A stretch of 64,000 nucleotides of DNA from Methylotuvimicrobium sp. KM2 (GTDB lineage Bacteria > Pseudomonadota > Gammaproteobacteria > Methylococcales > Methylomonadaceae): positions 3,666,300-3,730,299 of the forward strand of contig NZ_CP150634.1 of NCBI RefSeq assembly GCF_038051925.1, in the 5' to 3' direction. The position numbers and the translations under genes were made by a program. Shown here in pieces: positions 17,660-26,431 of the stretch (its first letter is position 1; the number at the start of each line of letters is the position of its first letter). The notes under the pieces were generated by a model. That model was not told where the DNA came from, ran no database searches, and was given only the letters and a program-made list of their open reading frames with translations.

Positions 17660-17712
17660 GAGGAGTCCATATATGGGTATAACATTTTCAAAAGTATCTC
17701 TAAAATCAAGCC

Positions 17713-19716
17713 ATGCAATCCGAATTTTCCGACGCCCTGCAAAAATTACGAACTGAATTCATCGACCGACTACCAGAGCGAATTGACGCTATCCGTTCGC
17801 AGTTTCAGCACATAGACCCGTCCGCATGGCGCCCCGAAGAAGCGGAAATCTTGCATCGGCTGATTCATGGCTTAAGCGGCTCGACCGGGACATTCGGCAT
17901 GCAGTCGCTCTCGGATGCCGCGCGCGACATGGAAATACGCTTGTCGGATTTACTGAGATCCGGCCTCCCCCCGGTCGAAACAGAATGGCAAGCCGTCGGC
18001 ATAGCGCTCGACAGGTTAAGCCGTCTCGCCGGCATAGGGTTGCAAACCAACGCCCCTACTCTTTCTCCGCCGCCAACACCGAAACGCGCCAACCGCTCGC
18101 CTTTGATCGACTTGATTGAAGACGATGCAGGCCAAGCGCTACATTTGCAAACCGTTTTACAGCAAAACGGTTTTCGTACACGCGTATTCTCCGAACCCTC
18201 GCAATTTCAAACCCTGTTCCTGGAACCAAACGCTGAGCCGCCGGCCGCAGTGATCATGGATCTGATATTCCCCGACGGGGACCTTGCAGGCGCGGAAGCC
18301 ATCAGCAATCTCAATCTTGGCAAAAAATCCGAAATACCGGTCATTATCGTCTCGGTACGCGACGATATCGCTGGGCGTCTCGCCGCATTTCGCGCCGGCG
18401 CATCCCGCTATCTTGTAAAACCGGTCAATTCGGAACGCATCGTCGATATATTGGATACGCTGACCGGACGCCTACCGTCCAAGCCTTACCGGGCATTATT
18501 AATAGACGACGACCCGCTAATGCTTAATGCCCACGCAGCCGTATTGCAAGCGGCCGGAATGGAAGTCAAAACCTCGACTCAACCGCTCGACATATTGAAC
18601 CTTCTAGACACTTTTTCGCCCGATGTCGCGGTTCTCGATGTTTACATGCCCGAAGCCAGCGGTCCGGAACTAGCCGCTATCATACGCGAGCGCGACGAGT
18701 ATCTGCATTTACCGATTCTATTTCTATCCGGCGAAACCGATATGACCCAACAATTGTTGGCGCTCAGCCTGGGCGGCGACGATTTTCTAGTAAAACCCGT
18801 GCAGCCCCAGCATCTGGTCGCCGCCGTTTCGGCTAGAGTACGCCGGGCACGGCAAAACAGCGCATTGCGTCTACGCCTCGAAACCACACTCTACGAACGC
18901 GAGCGTGAGCATCTGGCTATCAATCATCACGCTATTGTCAGTATCGCCGACCGCTCCGGCAATATCACCTACATCAACGATAAATTTTGCGAAATCAGCG
19001 GCTACCGGCGCGAAGAGTTGATCGGACAAAACCATCGCATTGTCAAATCCGGCGAACATCCGCCAGAGTTTTACCAAGACTTATGGGAAACCATTGCCGG
19101 CGGCCAGGTCTGGCAGGGCGAAATTTGCAACCGGTGCAAGGACGGCAGTCTATATTGGGTCGAATCCACGATTACGCCTTTTCTCGGCAGCGATGGAAAA
19201 CCTTATCAATATGTCTCGATCCGCACAGACATTAGCCATATTAAAAAATCCACGCAACAATTAAAGTTGTTGGAACGTGCGGTCGAATCAAGCACTAGTG
19301 GTATTGTAATCGCCGATGCCAACCAACCCGACACCCCTCTCATTTTTACCAATAAAGCGTTCGAGCGTATTACAGGCTACCCACGCGAAGAAGTATTAGG
19401 CAAAAACTGTCGATTTCTCAACAGCAATGACCGCAATCAACCCGGACTGGATCTTGTGCGCTCGGCTTTATCAAAGGGCGAAAAAGTCGAAGGCGTATTA
19501 CGCAATTACCGCAAAGACGGATCGATGTTTTGGAACGAGTTGCGTATTGCGCCGGTCCATGACGAACAAGACAATCTGACGCATTTCATCGGTATTATCA
19601 AGGATGTTAGCGAACGCGTACATAGCAGCGAAGCGCTTAAAAAAGCCAGGAAAAACTTCGCGCGACGCTCGAATCCACTCTGGACGGTATTTTGGCCGTC
19701 GACGATACCGGCTTGA
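17713..19716 (+). CDS. HPt-receiver-receiver-PAS-PAS sensor protein, 5' half of a frameshifted hybrid kinase gene
   Basis: 667 codons up to a stop created by a frameshift. Order: HPt (His52 in LIHGLSGSTGTFG), receiver 1 (about 115-255; IMDLIFPDGD), receiver 2 (about 260-385; AVLDVYMPEASG, FLVKPV), PAS (about 395-515, Aer-like GQNHRIVKSGEHPPEFYQDLW) and PAS (about 520-640). The last ~20 residues (from about NFARRSN) are off-frame. One base appears lost near 19647: reading one base back gives EKLRATLESTLDGILAVDD, which continues into the next frame. The start is 40 bp after the IS, so the native promoter may be displaced. Confidence 0.82.
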   Translation: MQSEFSDALQKLRTEFIDRLPERIDAIRSQFQHIDPSAWRPEEAEILHRLIHGLSGSTGTFGMQSLSDAARDMEIRLSDLLRSGLPPVETEWQAVGIALDRLSRLAGIGLQTNAPTLSPPPTPKRANRSPLIDLIEDDAGQALHLQTVLQQNGFRTRVFSEPSQFQTLFLEPNAEPPAAVIMDLIFPDGDLAGAEAISNLNLGKKSEIPVIIVSVRDDIAGRLAAFRAGASRYLVKPVNSERIVDILDTLTGRLPSKPYRALLIDDDPLMLNAHAAVLQAAGMEVKTSTQPLDILNLLDTFSPDVAVLDVYMPEASGPELAAIIRERDEYLHLPILFLSGETDMTQQLLALSLGGDDFLVKPVQPQHLVAAVSARVRRARQNSALRLRLETTLYEREREHLAINHHAIVSIADRSGNITYINDKFCEISGYRREELIGQNHRIVKSGEHPPEFYQDLWETIAGGQVWQGEICNRCKDGSLYWVESTITPFLGSDGKPYQYVSIRTDISHIKKSTQQLKLLERAVESSTSGIVIADANQPDTPLIFTNKAFERITGYPREEVLGKNCRFLNSNDRNQPGLDLVRSALSKGEKVEGVLRNYRKDGSMFWNELRIAPVHDEQDNLTHFIGIIKDVSERVHSSEALKKARKNFARRSNPLWTVFWPSTIPA

Positions 19717-21968
19717 TCCTTTTCGCCAACCGACAATTTATCGATTTGTGGCGCATACCGGAAGAACTCGCCTTACCCGGCCAACCGTACCAAAACCTAC
19801 TGAATACTGTTGAGCATCAATTGGCCGACCCGCTCGAGTTCCGCAAGACTGTACAAGACATTTATCGATCCGGCCAAGATTCGCAAGATCTATTGGAGTT
19901 TGCGGACGGCAGAATAGTCGAGCGTCACTCGAAACCGCTCGTCTCGGAAGGGAAAAACGGCGGTCGGGTATGGAGCTTTCACGACATCACCGAAATGAAA
20001 CGCGCCGAACGCGCCGTGGAATATCACAAAGAAAGACTGCGCCGCGGACAAATTTTCGCGAACATCGGCACCTGGGAATGGAATATACAATCCGGCGACC
20101 TATTTTGGTCCGAACGCATCGCGCCGCTGTTCGGCTATCAGGACGGGGATCTCGAAACCTCCTATGAAAACTTCCTTAACGCAATTCACCCCGACGACCG
20201 GCAAGCGGTCGTCGATGCCGTCGACGCCTGCCTGAAACGCGATGCGCCCTATATCATCGAACACCGCGTCATCTGGCCGGACGGCACCGAGCGCTGGCTG
20301 CTCGAACGCGGTGCCGTAGTACGCGACGACGAGGGCAAACCCACGCAAATGCTGGGCGTGGTACAAGACATCGACGACCGCAAACGCGCGGAACTCGCAC
20401 TGGCCGAGCGCGAAAAGTATTTGCGCATCTTTCAGCATATTGTCGACTCGGTCGTCGACGGGGTCATCACGATCGGCGCCGACGGCATTATCCACTCATT
20501 CAATCCTGCGGCATGCGCGACGTTCGGTTATCGGGAACAAGATATCGTCGGCCGTAAGGTTAAAGTTCTTATACCGGAACCCTATCGATCTAAGTATGAC
20601 GGTTATATAGAGCGTTACCTTGCGACAGGCCGAAGCCAAATCTTCAATCAACAACTTGAATTGGCTGGGCTCAGGGCGGATGGGAGTATTTTTCCACTCG
20701 AAATTGCCGTCAGCGAAATCAAACTATCCGATGACCTCCTCTTTGTCGGTCTCACGCGAGACATTACCGAACGCAAACGAGCCGAACAGGAATTAATTGC
20801 CGCCCGAGTCGCCGCAGACCGAGCTAGCCAGGCCAAATCCGACTTCCTTTCCAGCATGAGTCATGAACTGCGCACGCCGATGAACGCAATCCTCGGTTTC
20901 GGCCAACTGATGCAATACGACGAAACTTTGAGCGATACACAAAAAGAGGATGTGGAAGAAATTCTCAAGGCCGGTCGGCATCTGCTCGATTTAATCAACG
21001 AAATATTGGATCTGGCCAAGATCGAATCCGGTCGGATTTCGCTATCCATAGAACCGGTAAGGATCGCACCGATTATCAAGGAATGTCTGAGCCTGGTATC
21101 CACACAAGCGGATAAACGCCGAATAAATCTCCACAACGATACGCACGAAGACCTTTCGGTACAGGCCGACCAGACTCGGCTCAAACAAGCGCTACTCAAT
21201 TTGATTTCCAATGCGATCAAATATAACCGCGAAGGCGGCATAGTCACCGTAGAGACCCGGCTTAAAGGCAGCGAATACTTATCAATACAAATAACCGATA
21301 CCGGACGCGGTATCCCAAAGGAACGCTTGCATGAACTCTTTCAGCCGTTCAACCGTCTCGACGCCGAATACAGCACGATCGAAGGTACCGGCATCGGATT
21401 GACCATCTCTCGCCGCATCGTCGAAATGATGGGCGGCGCGATCGAGGTCGAAAGCGAAGTCGGCGTGGGCAGCAGTTTCATGATCACGCTTCCGGCGGCC
21501 TCGAACCCGACTTTATTGGAATCGCCTAAAACATCCGCAGCCATCGAAACGCCGACATTACAAAGTCGCTCGAGGCAACAGCTCGTGCTCTATATCGAAG
21601 ACAATCCATCCAATATACGGCTCATCTCTCAAATACTCGAAAGACAACGGCACATTCGTCTCATCACCGCCCATACGCCGGAGCTGGGCATCGAATTAGC
21701 CCGGGCACATCGCCCCGACCTCATTCTGCTCGACATCAACATGCCGAATTTGAACGGTTTTCAGGTATTATCCATATTTCAAAACGACCCTATCGTTAAG
21801 TCCGCACCGGTCGTCGCGATCACCGCCAATGCGATGCCGCGCGATATCGAACGGGGCAAAGCGGCCGGATTCGCCGACTATTTAACCAAGCCGTTGGACA
21901 TCGCGCAATTCAACGGCATATTGGACGGTTTGCTTAACCGTATTAAAAAGGACCGGGATTCATCATGA
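19692..21968 (+). CDS. PAS-PAS-PAS-histidine kinase-receiver, 3' half of the frameshifted gene
   Basis: This frame actually joins the upstream gene near 19647, so the ATG at 19692 need not be used. PAS domains are near residues 1-115, 120-240 and 245-370. The kinase core has the H-box FLSSMSHELRTPMNAILGFG, N-box NLISNAIKYN, DTGRGIP and GTGIGLTISRRIVE. A C-terminal receiver has LLDINMPNLNGF and YLTKPLD. Together the two halves would make a hybrid kinase of about 1,418 residues with HPt, three receivers and five PAS domains. As two pieces, this half could still be a functional kinase. The stop overlaps the next gene by 4 bp (ATGA at 21965). Confidence 0.82.
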   Translation: MAVDDTGLILFANRQFIDLWRIPEELALPGQPYQNLLNTVEHQLADPLEFRKTVQDIYRSGQDSQDLLEFADGRIVERHSKPLVSEGKNGGRVWSFHDITEMKRAERAVEYHKERLRRGQIFANIGTWEWNIQSGDLFWSERIAPLFGYQDGDLETSYENFLNAIHPDDRQAVVDAVDACLKRDAPYIIEHRVIWPDGTERWLLERGAVVRDDEGKPTQMLGVVQDIDDRKRAELALAEREKYLRIFQHIVDSVVDGVITIGADGIIHSFNPAACATFGYREQDIVGRKVKVLIPEPYRSKYDGYIERYLATGRSQIFNQQLELAGLRADGSIFPLEIAVSEIKLSDDLLFVGLTRDITERKRAEQELIAARVAADRASQAKSDFLSSMSHELRTPMNAILGFGQLMQYDETLSDTQKEDVEEILKAGRHLLDLINEILDLAKIESGRISLSIEPVRIAPIIKECLSLVSTQADKRRINLHNDTHEDLSVQADQTRLKQALLNLISNAIKYNREGGIVTVETRLKGSEYLSIQITDTGRGIPKERLHELFQPFNRLDAEYSTIEGTGIGLTISRRIVEMMGGAIEVESEVGVGSSFMITLPAASNPTLLESPKTSAAIETPTLQSRSRQQLVLYIEDNPSNIRLISQILERQRHIRLITAHTPELGIELARAHRPDLILLDINMPNLNGFQVLSIFQNDPIVKSAPVVAITANAMPRDIERGKAAGFADYLTKPLDIAQFNGILDGLLNRIKKDRDSS

Positions 21969-24900
21969 ACGCGTGGAGCGAAACCTATCTTGGCCTGATC
22001 TTTCAAATTTACGCTTTGGCTTTTTTTTGCTTGGGCGCGGTGGTTTCCGTATTACCGAAACCAAACAACGCCTTGTTTGTTTTCCGGCATTTAAATTGGT
22101 TGGCGGGGTTCGGTTTTTTGCACGGTTTTCTGGAACTCATCGAAGGAGAACGCTTACACAACGATGCAAACTGGCTAACTATCGCAAGCGTTTTACTCTT
22201 AACCGGCTCATTTTGCGCGCTCTTGGAATTCGGACGTCGCGGATTGAATTCGATATCCACTGCAATACGCCTACCGGCATTACCGCTCTATGGCACGTTA
22301 ACGACCGTTAGCGCGGCTTTCGCCGTCAATTCAAACGACCCTTTCGCGGAAATAGAGTTTAGTCTGCGCTATTTTGCCGGTGCTCCGGGAGCATTTTTGG
22401 CATGTTACATACTATTGGCAAGCCGGCAAGATCCTGCTTACGGCGGTAAAGCCGAAATAAACATTCGTTGGTTATTTGCCGGAGCCGCGGCATTCGCCGT
22501 TTACGGTTTCTTGACCTTATTCGTAACAACCGGTTTGTCTTTACTGCCCTGGCTACCGACCGCGAAACACTTTGCCGAAACCACAGGACTGCCGGTGCAA
22601 TTGCCGAAAGCGCTATGCGCGACCTTGATCGCACTTTCGTTTGCGTGGTTGATACGCACGACCGGTCGATTGGCTAACGATACGCTATCGCGCGTGCTCG
22701 ATACGCTCAACGGTTTCGTCTACCGCTGCCGCAACGACCGGGCTTGGACTCTGGATTTCATGACCGGCGGCGTCGAACAGCTTACCGGATATTCTCCAGA
22801 GGCCTTTCTACCGCCGAGATGCCTGAATTATAACGAACTGATTCATCCGGACGACACCGAGCGCATTTGGACCGAAGTTCAGGCCGCTATTAGCGAGCGC
22901 CGCGAATTTGAAATCGATTATCGAATTTTGACTCGAAACGGAGAGATTCGTTGGGTCTGCGAATACGGAAGGGGTGTCTTCGGCAGAAACGGTAAGCTGC
23001 TATTTATCGAAGGCCGAATCACCGACAATACCGCTCGACGGCAAGCCGAGGCCGGCTTACATATCAAGAATGCAGCGGTCGATGCTTCGATCACCCCGAT
23101 CGCGATCGCCGGACCGGACGCCAAGCTTTCCTATGCCAACCCGGCTTTCGCCGAACTATGGCATTTACCGGATACTGGATCGGCCATCGGCCGCTCGGCA
23201 CTCGAGTTTTGGAATTATCCCGACGAGGCGAAAGCGGTCATCGATACTCTCTCCGTTAAGGGCCAATGGCAAGGCGACTTAATCGCCAAGCGCTTCGACG
23301 GTTCGACGGTTGAAGTACAATTATCGGCCTGCATGGTAAACGACCCGGACGGCGCGCCTTTGTGCATGATGGCCTCGTTTCTCGACATCAGCGGTCGCAA
23401 ACAGGCGGAAAAAGAACTATTGCAGGAACGCGATTTCACTAACAGCTTGATCAACACCGCACCGGTCATCGTACTACTCCTCGACCCGCAAGGATTCATC
23501 CTGCATGTCAACCGTTATTTCGAACAATTGACCGGCTATCGGTTACATGAAGTTATCGGTAAAGAATGGTTCGCATCATTCTTACCGAAGCGCGACAGAG
23601 ATCGAATTCGTCAAATATTCCGCAGCGCCGTTCACGAAGAACCGGCACAAGGCAACATCAACCCCATCGTGATTCGAAACGGCGAAGAACGGGACATCGA
23701 ATGGCATTCCGAGATCATGCGCGATGCCAATGGAACGATTTCGGGACTACTCTGCACCGGACAAGACGTAACCGAACGCAGGGCGATACAACAACGCGCC
23801 GAGATGTTGCAGATGTTGGCGGACGCCTCGGTCCAAGGCATCGGTTGGGCGAATCTTACCGGCAAAGTCAATTATTTCAACCAGGCCCTGAGACGACTTT
23901 TGGCGGTCCCGGAAAACGCCGATGTCGGCGATTATACATTTTTCGATTTCTATCAAGAACATCAATTAATGGAATTGAAGTCCCGGATTTTACCGGAAGT
24001 ATTGCAAAACGAGTTCTGGACCGGCGAATTCGACATTACCGCTGTCGACGGAAGCGTGATATCGACTATCCACAGCGTTTTCCTGATCAAGGATAGCGAC
24101 GACAACCCCATCGCTTTCGCCAATGTAATCACCGATCTCACCGAACGTAAACGCGCCGAAACGGAACTGAAGCGGCTCAACCTGGAGCTCGAACAACGCG
24201 TGCTCGAGCGCACCGCGGAACTGGAAAGACAAAGCCGCCGTAATGCAATGATCGTCGACGCCGCGATCGACGGTTTTTTCACCGCCGATCTACAAGGCGG
24301 AATCCGCGATTGCAACGATGCTTATTGCGCCATGCTCGGATACACCCGAGACGAACTGCTCGGTTTGCACATAGCCGACATCGAAGCTTTGGAAACGCCT
24401 GAACAAACTGAGGCTCATATCGCTAAAGTAATCGAGAAAGGCAAGGACCGCTTCGACACCCGCCACCGCTGCTTAGACGGAGCCTTGTTGGACGTGGAAG
24501 TAAATGTCACATTGAACGAGCTAGGCGGCGAGCGCCTGTTTTTCGCCTTTGTCAGCGACATTTCCGAGCGTAAACGCTCCGAGGCCATGCTAATCGCCGC
24601 CCGCGAAGAAGCCGAGCGCGCCAATGCCGCCAAATCCGAATTTCTCTCGCGCATGAGTCATGAATTGCGCACGCCGCTCAACGCCATTCTCGGTTTCGGA
24701 CAATTATTGGAAGCCGACGCCGAACAACCGTTGACCGACATCCAGGCCGACAACATCCAAGAAATACTCCAGGCCGGCAGCCATCTTTTGACACTAATCA
24801 ACGAAGTCTTGGACCTGAGCCGCATCGAAAGCGGTCGTATCGAGCTCGACCTCGATGTCATTGCTGTCGGCCCGCTCCTCCAATCCTGCGTCAAACAGAT

Positions 24901-25777
24901 CAAACCGCTTGCCGAACAACGCGGCATCGCAATCCGCTTTGAATCGATCGACAATTGTTCAGTTATCGCCGACTCAACCCGACTCAAACAAGTGTTGCTG
25001 AATCTACTGTCCAATGCGGTTAAATACAACCGCGACGGCGGATGGATAGCCGTCGATTGTATCTCCGCCGGCCCCGATAGACTTCGGATCGGCGTTAAAG
25101 ACACCGGCTACGGCATATCGGCGGAATCGCTGCCCCGTCTGTTCAAGCCTTTCGAGCGACTGGAATCGGCTTATCAGGATATCGAAGGCACCGGAATCGG
25201 TCTGGCGCTGGCGAAAAAACTAGTTGAATCCATGCATGGCAAGATCGGGGTAGACAGCACGCCCGGCGAAGGCAGCCGGTTCTGGTTCGAATTGCCGTCG
25301 GCCATTCTGCTCGATACCAAAGATCCGGTCGTTCCCGCTAAACCGCCGGGAATAGCCATCTCGAATAATATCCCAAACCGTTGCAAACTGCTCTATATCG
25401 AAGATAATCCCGCCAATTTAAGGCTGGTACAAAAAATTCTCGCAACTCGCCAAAACATGGAATTGTTTACTGCCGTCAATGCCATGGACGGACTGGCAAT
25501 CGCCGCACACGAACATCCGAATTTGATCCTGCTCGATATCAATTTACCGGATATAGACGGATTCGAAGTCTTGCGCCGTTTAAAGAGCAGCCCCACCACC
25601 CGAGACATTCCGGTGATCGCGGTCACCGCCAATGCCATGCGCAGCGATATCGAACGCGGCATAACGACCGGCTTTGCCGATTACCTGACGAAACCCTTGG
25701 ATGTGCTACAATTTCTCAAATGCATAGACCGTTTTAACCTAGAAAAAGCATTTCACCATGAAGATCATGAAGAATAG
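21965..25777 (+). CDS. Membrane hybrid histidine kinase with five PAS domains and C-terminal receiver
   Basis: A 1270-residue protein. The first ~235 residues hold about seven membrane segments in an integral sensor that I do not assign to a named family. They are followed by PAS domains at about 240-360, 365-485, 485-605, 610-725 and 745-870, with a coiled coil (ELEQRVLERTAELERQ) before the last. The kinase core has FLSRMSHELRTPLNAILGFG, NLLSNAVKYN, DTGYGIS and GTGIGLALAKKLVE, and the receiver has LLDINLPDIDGF and YLTKPLD. It ends LEKAFHHEDHEE: these last residues and the stop codon are supplied by repeat R1. Overlaps the preceding gene by 4 bp. Confidence 0.9.
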   Translation: MNAWSETYLGLIFQIYALAFFCLGAVVSVLPKPNNALFVFRHLNWLAGFGFLHGFLELIEGERLHNDANWLTIASVLLLTGSFCALLEFGRRGLNSISTAIRLPALPLYGTLTTVSAAFAVNSNDPFAEIEFSLRYFAGAPGAFLACYILLASRQDPAYGGKAEINIRWLFAGAAAFAVYGFLTLFVTTGLSLLPWLPTAKHFAETTGLPVQLPKALCATLIALSFAWLIRTTGRLANDTLSRVLDTLNGFVYRCRNDRAWTLDFMTGGVEQLTGYSPEAFLPPRCLNYNELIHPDDTERIWTEVQAAISERREFEIDYRILTRNGEIRWVCEYGRGVFGRNGKLLFIEGRITDNTARRQAEAGLHIKNAAVDASITPIAIAGPDAKLSYANPAFAELWHLPDTGSAIGRSALEFWNYPDEAKAVIDTLSVKGQWQGDLIAKRFDGSTVEVQLSACMVNDPDGAPLCMMASFLDISGRKQAEKELLQERDFTNSLINTAPVIVLLLDPQGFILHVNRYFEQLTGYRLHEVIGKEWFASFLPKRDRDRIRQIFRSAVHEEPAQGNINPIVIRNGEERDIEWHSEIMRDANGTISGLLCTGQDVTERRAIQQRAEMLQMLADASVQGIGWANLTGKVNYFNQALRRLLAVPENADVGDYTFFDFYQEHQLMELKSRILPEVLQNEFWTGEFDITAVDGSVISTIHSVFLIKDSDDNPIAFANVITDLTERKRAETELKRLNLELEQRVLERTAELERQSRRNAMIVDAAIDGFFTADLQGGIRDCNDAYCAMLGYTRDELLGLHIADIEALETPEQTEAHIAKVIEKGKDRFDTRHRCLDGALLDVEVNVTLNELGGERLFFAFVSDISERKRSEAMLIAAREEAERANAAKSEFLSRMSHELRTPLNAILGFGQLLEADAEQPLTDIQADNIQEILQAGSHLLTLINEVLDLSRIESGRIELDLDVIAVGPLLQSCVKQIKPLAEQRGIAIRFESIDNCSVIADSTRLKQVLLNLLSNAVKYNRDGGWIAVDCISAGPDRLRIGVKDTGYGISAESLPRLFKPFERLESAYQDIEGTGIGLALAKKLVESMHGKIGVDSTPGEGSRFWFELPSAILLDTKDPVVPAKPPGIAISNNIPNRCKLLYIEDNPANLRLVQKILATRQNMELFTAVNAMDGLAIAAHEHPNLILLDINLPDIDGFEVLRRLKSSPTTRDIPVIAVTANAMRSDIERGITTGFADYLTKPLDVLQFLKCIDRFNLEKAFHHEDHEE

Positions 25778-25811
25778 GAAGTTAATTCAATAAATTATTA
25801 CGCATTTGAAT

Positions 25812-26293
25812 GGGTGCTGATGCCGCACAATGTTTATAGTTTGTTTTTATTACCATGAAGGGCATGAAGATAATGAAGGAAAGCGTATTGAGCGCTTTAT
25901 GAACCGTCCAAATATCACGGATGAACTCAATAGATAAACTCAATGTAGTCATACAGCGTTTTCAAAACCAGTTATACCTTTCATACTTCAAATTTCGGCA
26001 GTGCATGAGGAGGCGCAGGGGTGCTCGGCAAAGGCTTTGCCAGCATGGAGCTGGCATAGAGCCTACAGGGACGTATTCACGGCGTCCTTTGACGGGCACC
26101 CCGGTGCCGAATTTTGATCTACGAGGGGTATAATGACTAAAAAATATCAAAACGATGGCGGGACTGGAGTGGTGATGTTGATGACACAGGCTGTTAATGG
26201 CTGGCCACTCAATTAAATTGAAAACATTGTATCTTCAAGCCCTTCATGCTCTTCATGGTAAAAAATAAGTGACATTTTTTAGAATCAGCACCC
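25812..26293. mobile_element. Nested element with GGGTGCTGAT terminal inverted repeats
   Basis: Ends GGGTGCTGAT (25812-25821) and ATCAGCACCC (26284-26293) are perfect inverted repeats. Subterminal arms with CCATGAAGGGCATGAAG and CTTCATGCTCTTCATGG are also inverted. The interior from about 25851 to 26170 is homologous to 45108-45270. No transposase is encoded, so any movement depends on an enzyme elsewhere. Confidence 0.7.
25975..26130. repeat. R2 miniature element, complete copy with TA on both sides
   Basis: A 156-bp element from TACCTTTCATACTTC to ACGAGGGGTA, flanked by TA at 25973-25974 and 26131-26132. The related sequence at 45221-45240 has the same flanks with a single TA and no element, giving an empty-site comparison. 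The inverted ends are short (TACC-Y-Y-TC). TA duplication is the habit of Tc1/mariner-like and IS630-like elements. Confidence 0.8.
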
Positions 26294-26431
26294 GTTTGAA
26301 TAGCGCTTTAGCTCACCAAAAAGGTTAGCGAGAAGATTTAGGTAATTTCTTGAAATTCTTCATGAACTTCATGTGCTTCATGGTAAAACTGCCGAATTTA
26401 GGTTTTAAACCCAACGCCGACGGAAAACCTC

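Larger units (their letters stand above)
16209..17672 (+). mobile_element. IS110-family insertion sequence, IS1111 group
   Basis: The element is bounded by a 13-bp perfect inverted repeat, ATATGGACTCCTC at 16212-16224 and GAGGAGTCCATAT at 17660-17672. The left repeat lies a few bases inside the end, as is typical of the IS1111 group. Only about 70 bp precede the transposase gene while about 360 bp of non-coding sequence follow it. No long target duplication is seen; ATG occurs at both junctions. The split target reads TTACGATGGGTATAAC when rejoined, and this is the tail of the R2 repeat. Confidence 0.88.
16057..17679. repeat. R2 miniature element, interrupted by an IS1111-type element
   Basis: The left end TACCTTTCGCATTTC starts at 16057 after a TA. 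The body (AATTTCGGCAGTGCC, GGACGTATTCACGG, CCGAATTTTGAT) matches the copy at 25975-26130. The right end, ATGGGTA followed by TA, is found at 17673-17681 on the far side of the IS, so the IS sits 11 bp inside the R2 tail. Without the IS the element would be about 156-159 bp and TA-flanked. Confidence 0.75.
25736..26404 (+). repeat. Repeat R1, copy B, interrupted by nested elements
   Basis: The left part of R1 is at 25736-25811 and the right part at 26295-26404. Between them sits a second inverted-repeat element, which itself carries an R2 element. The sequence TTTGAAT occurs at both edges (25805-25811 and 26295-26301), as expected for a target duplication. The gap 25778-26431 contains no gene. 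Confidence 0.78.

Noticed and set aside
19640..19716. Programmed frameshift in the hybrid kinase gene
   Set aside because: The A run is placed so that slipping back mispairs in the P site, and the -1 frame meets a stop just before it. A simple one-base loss fits better.
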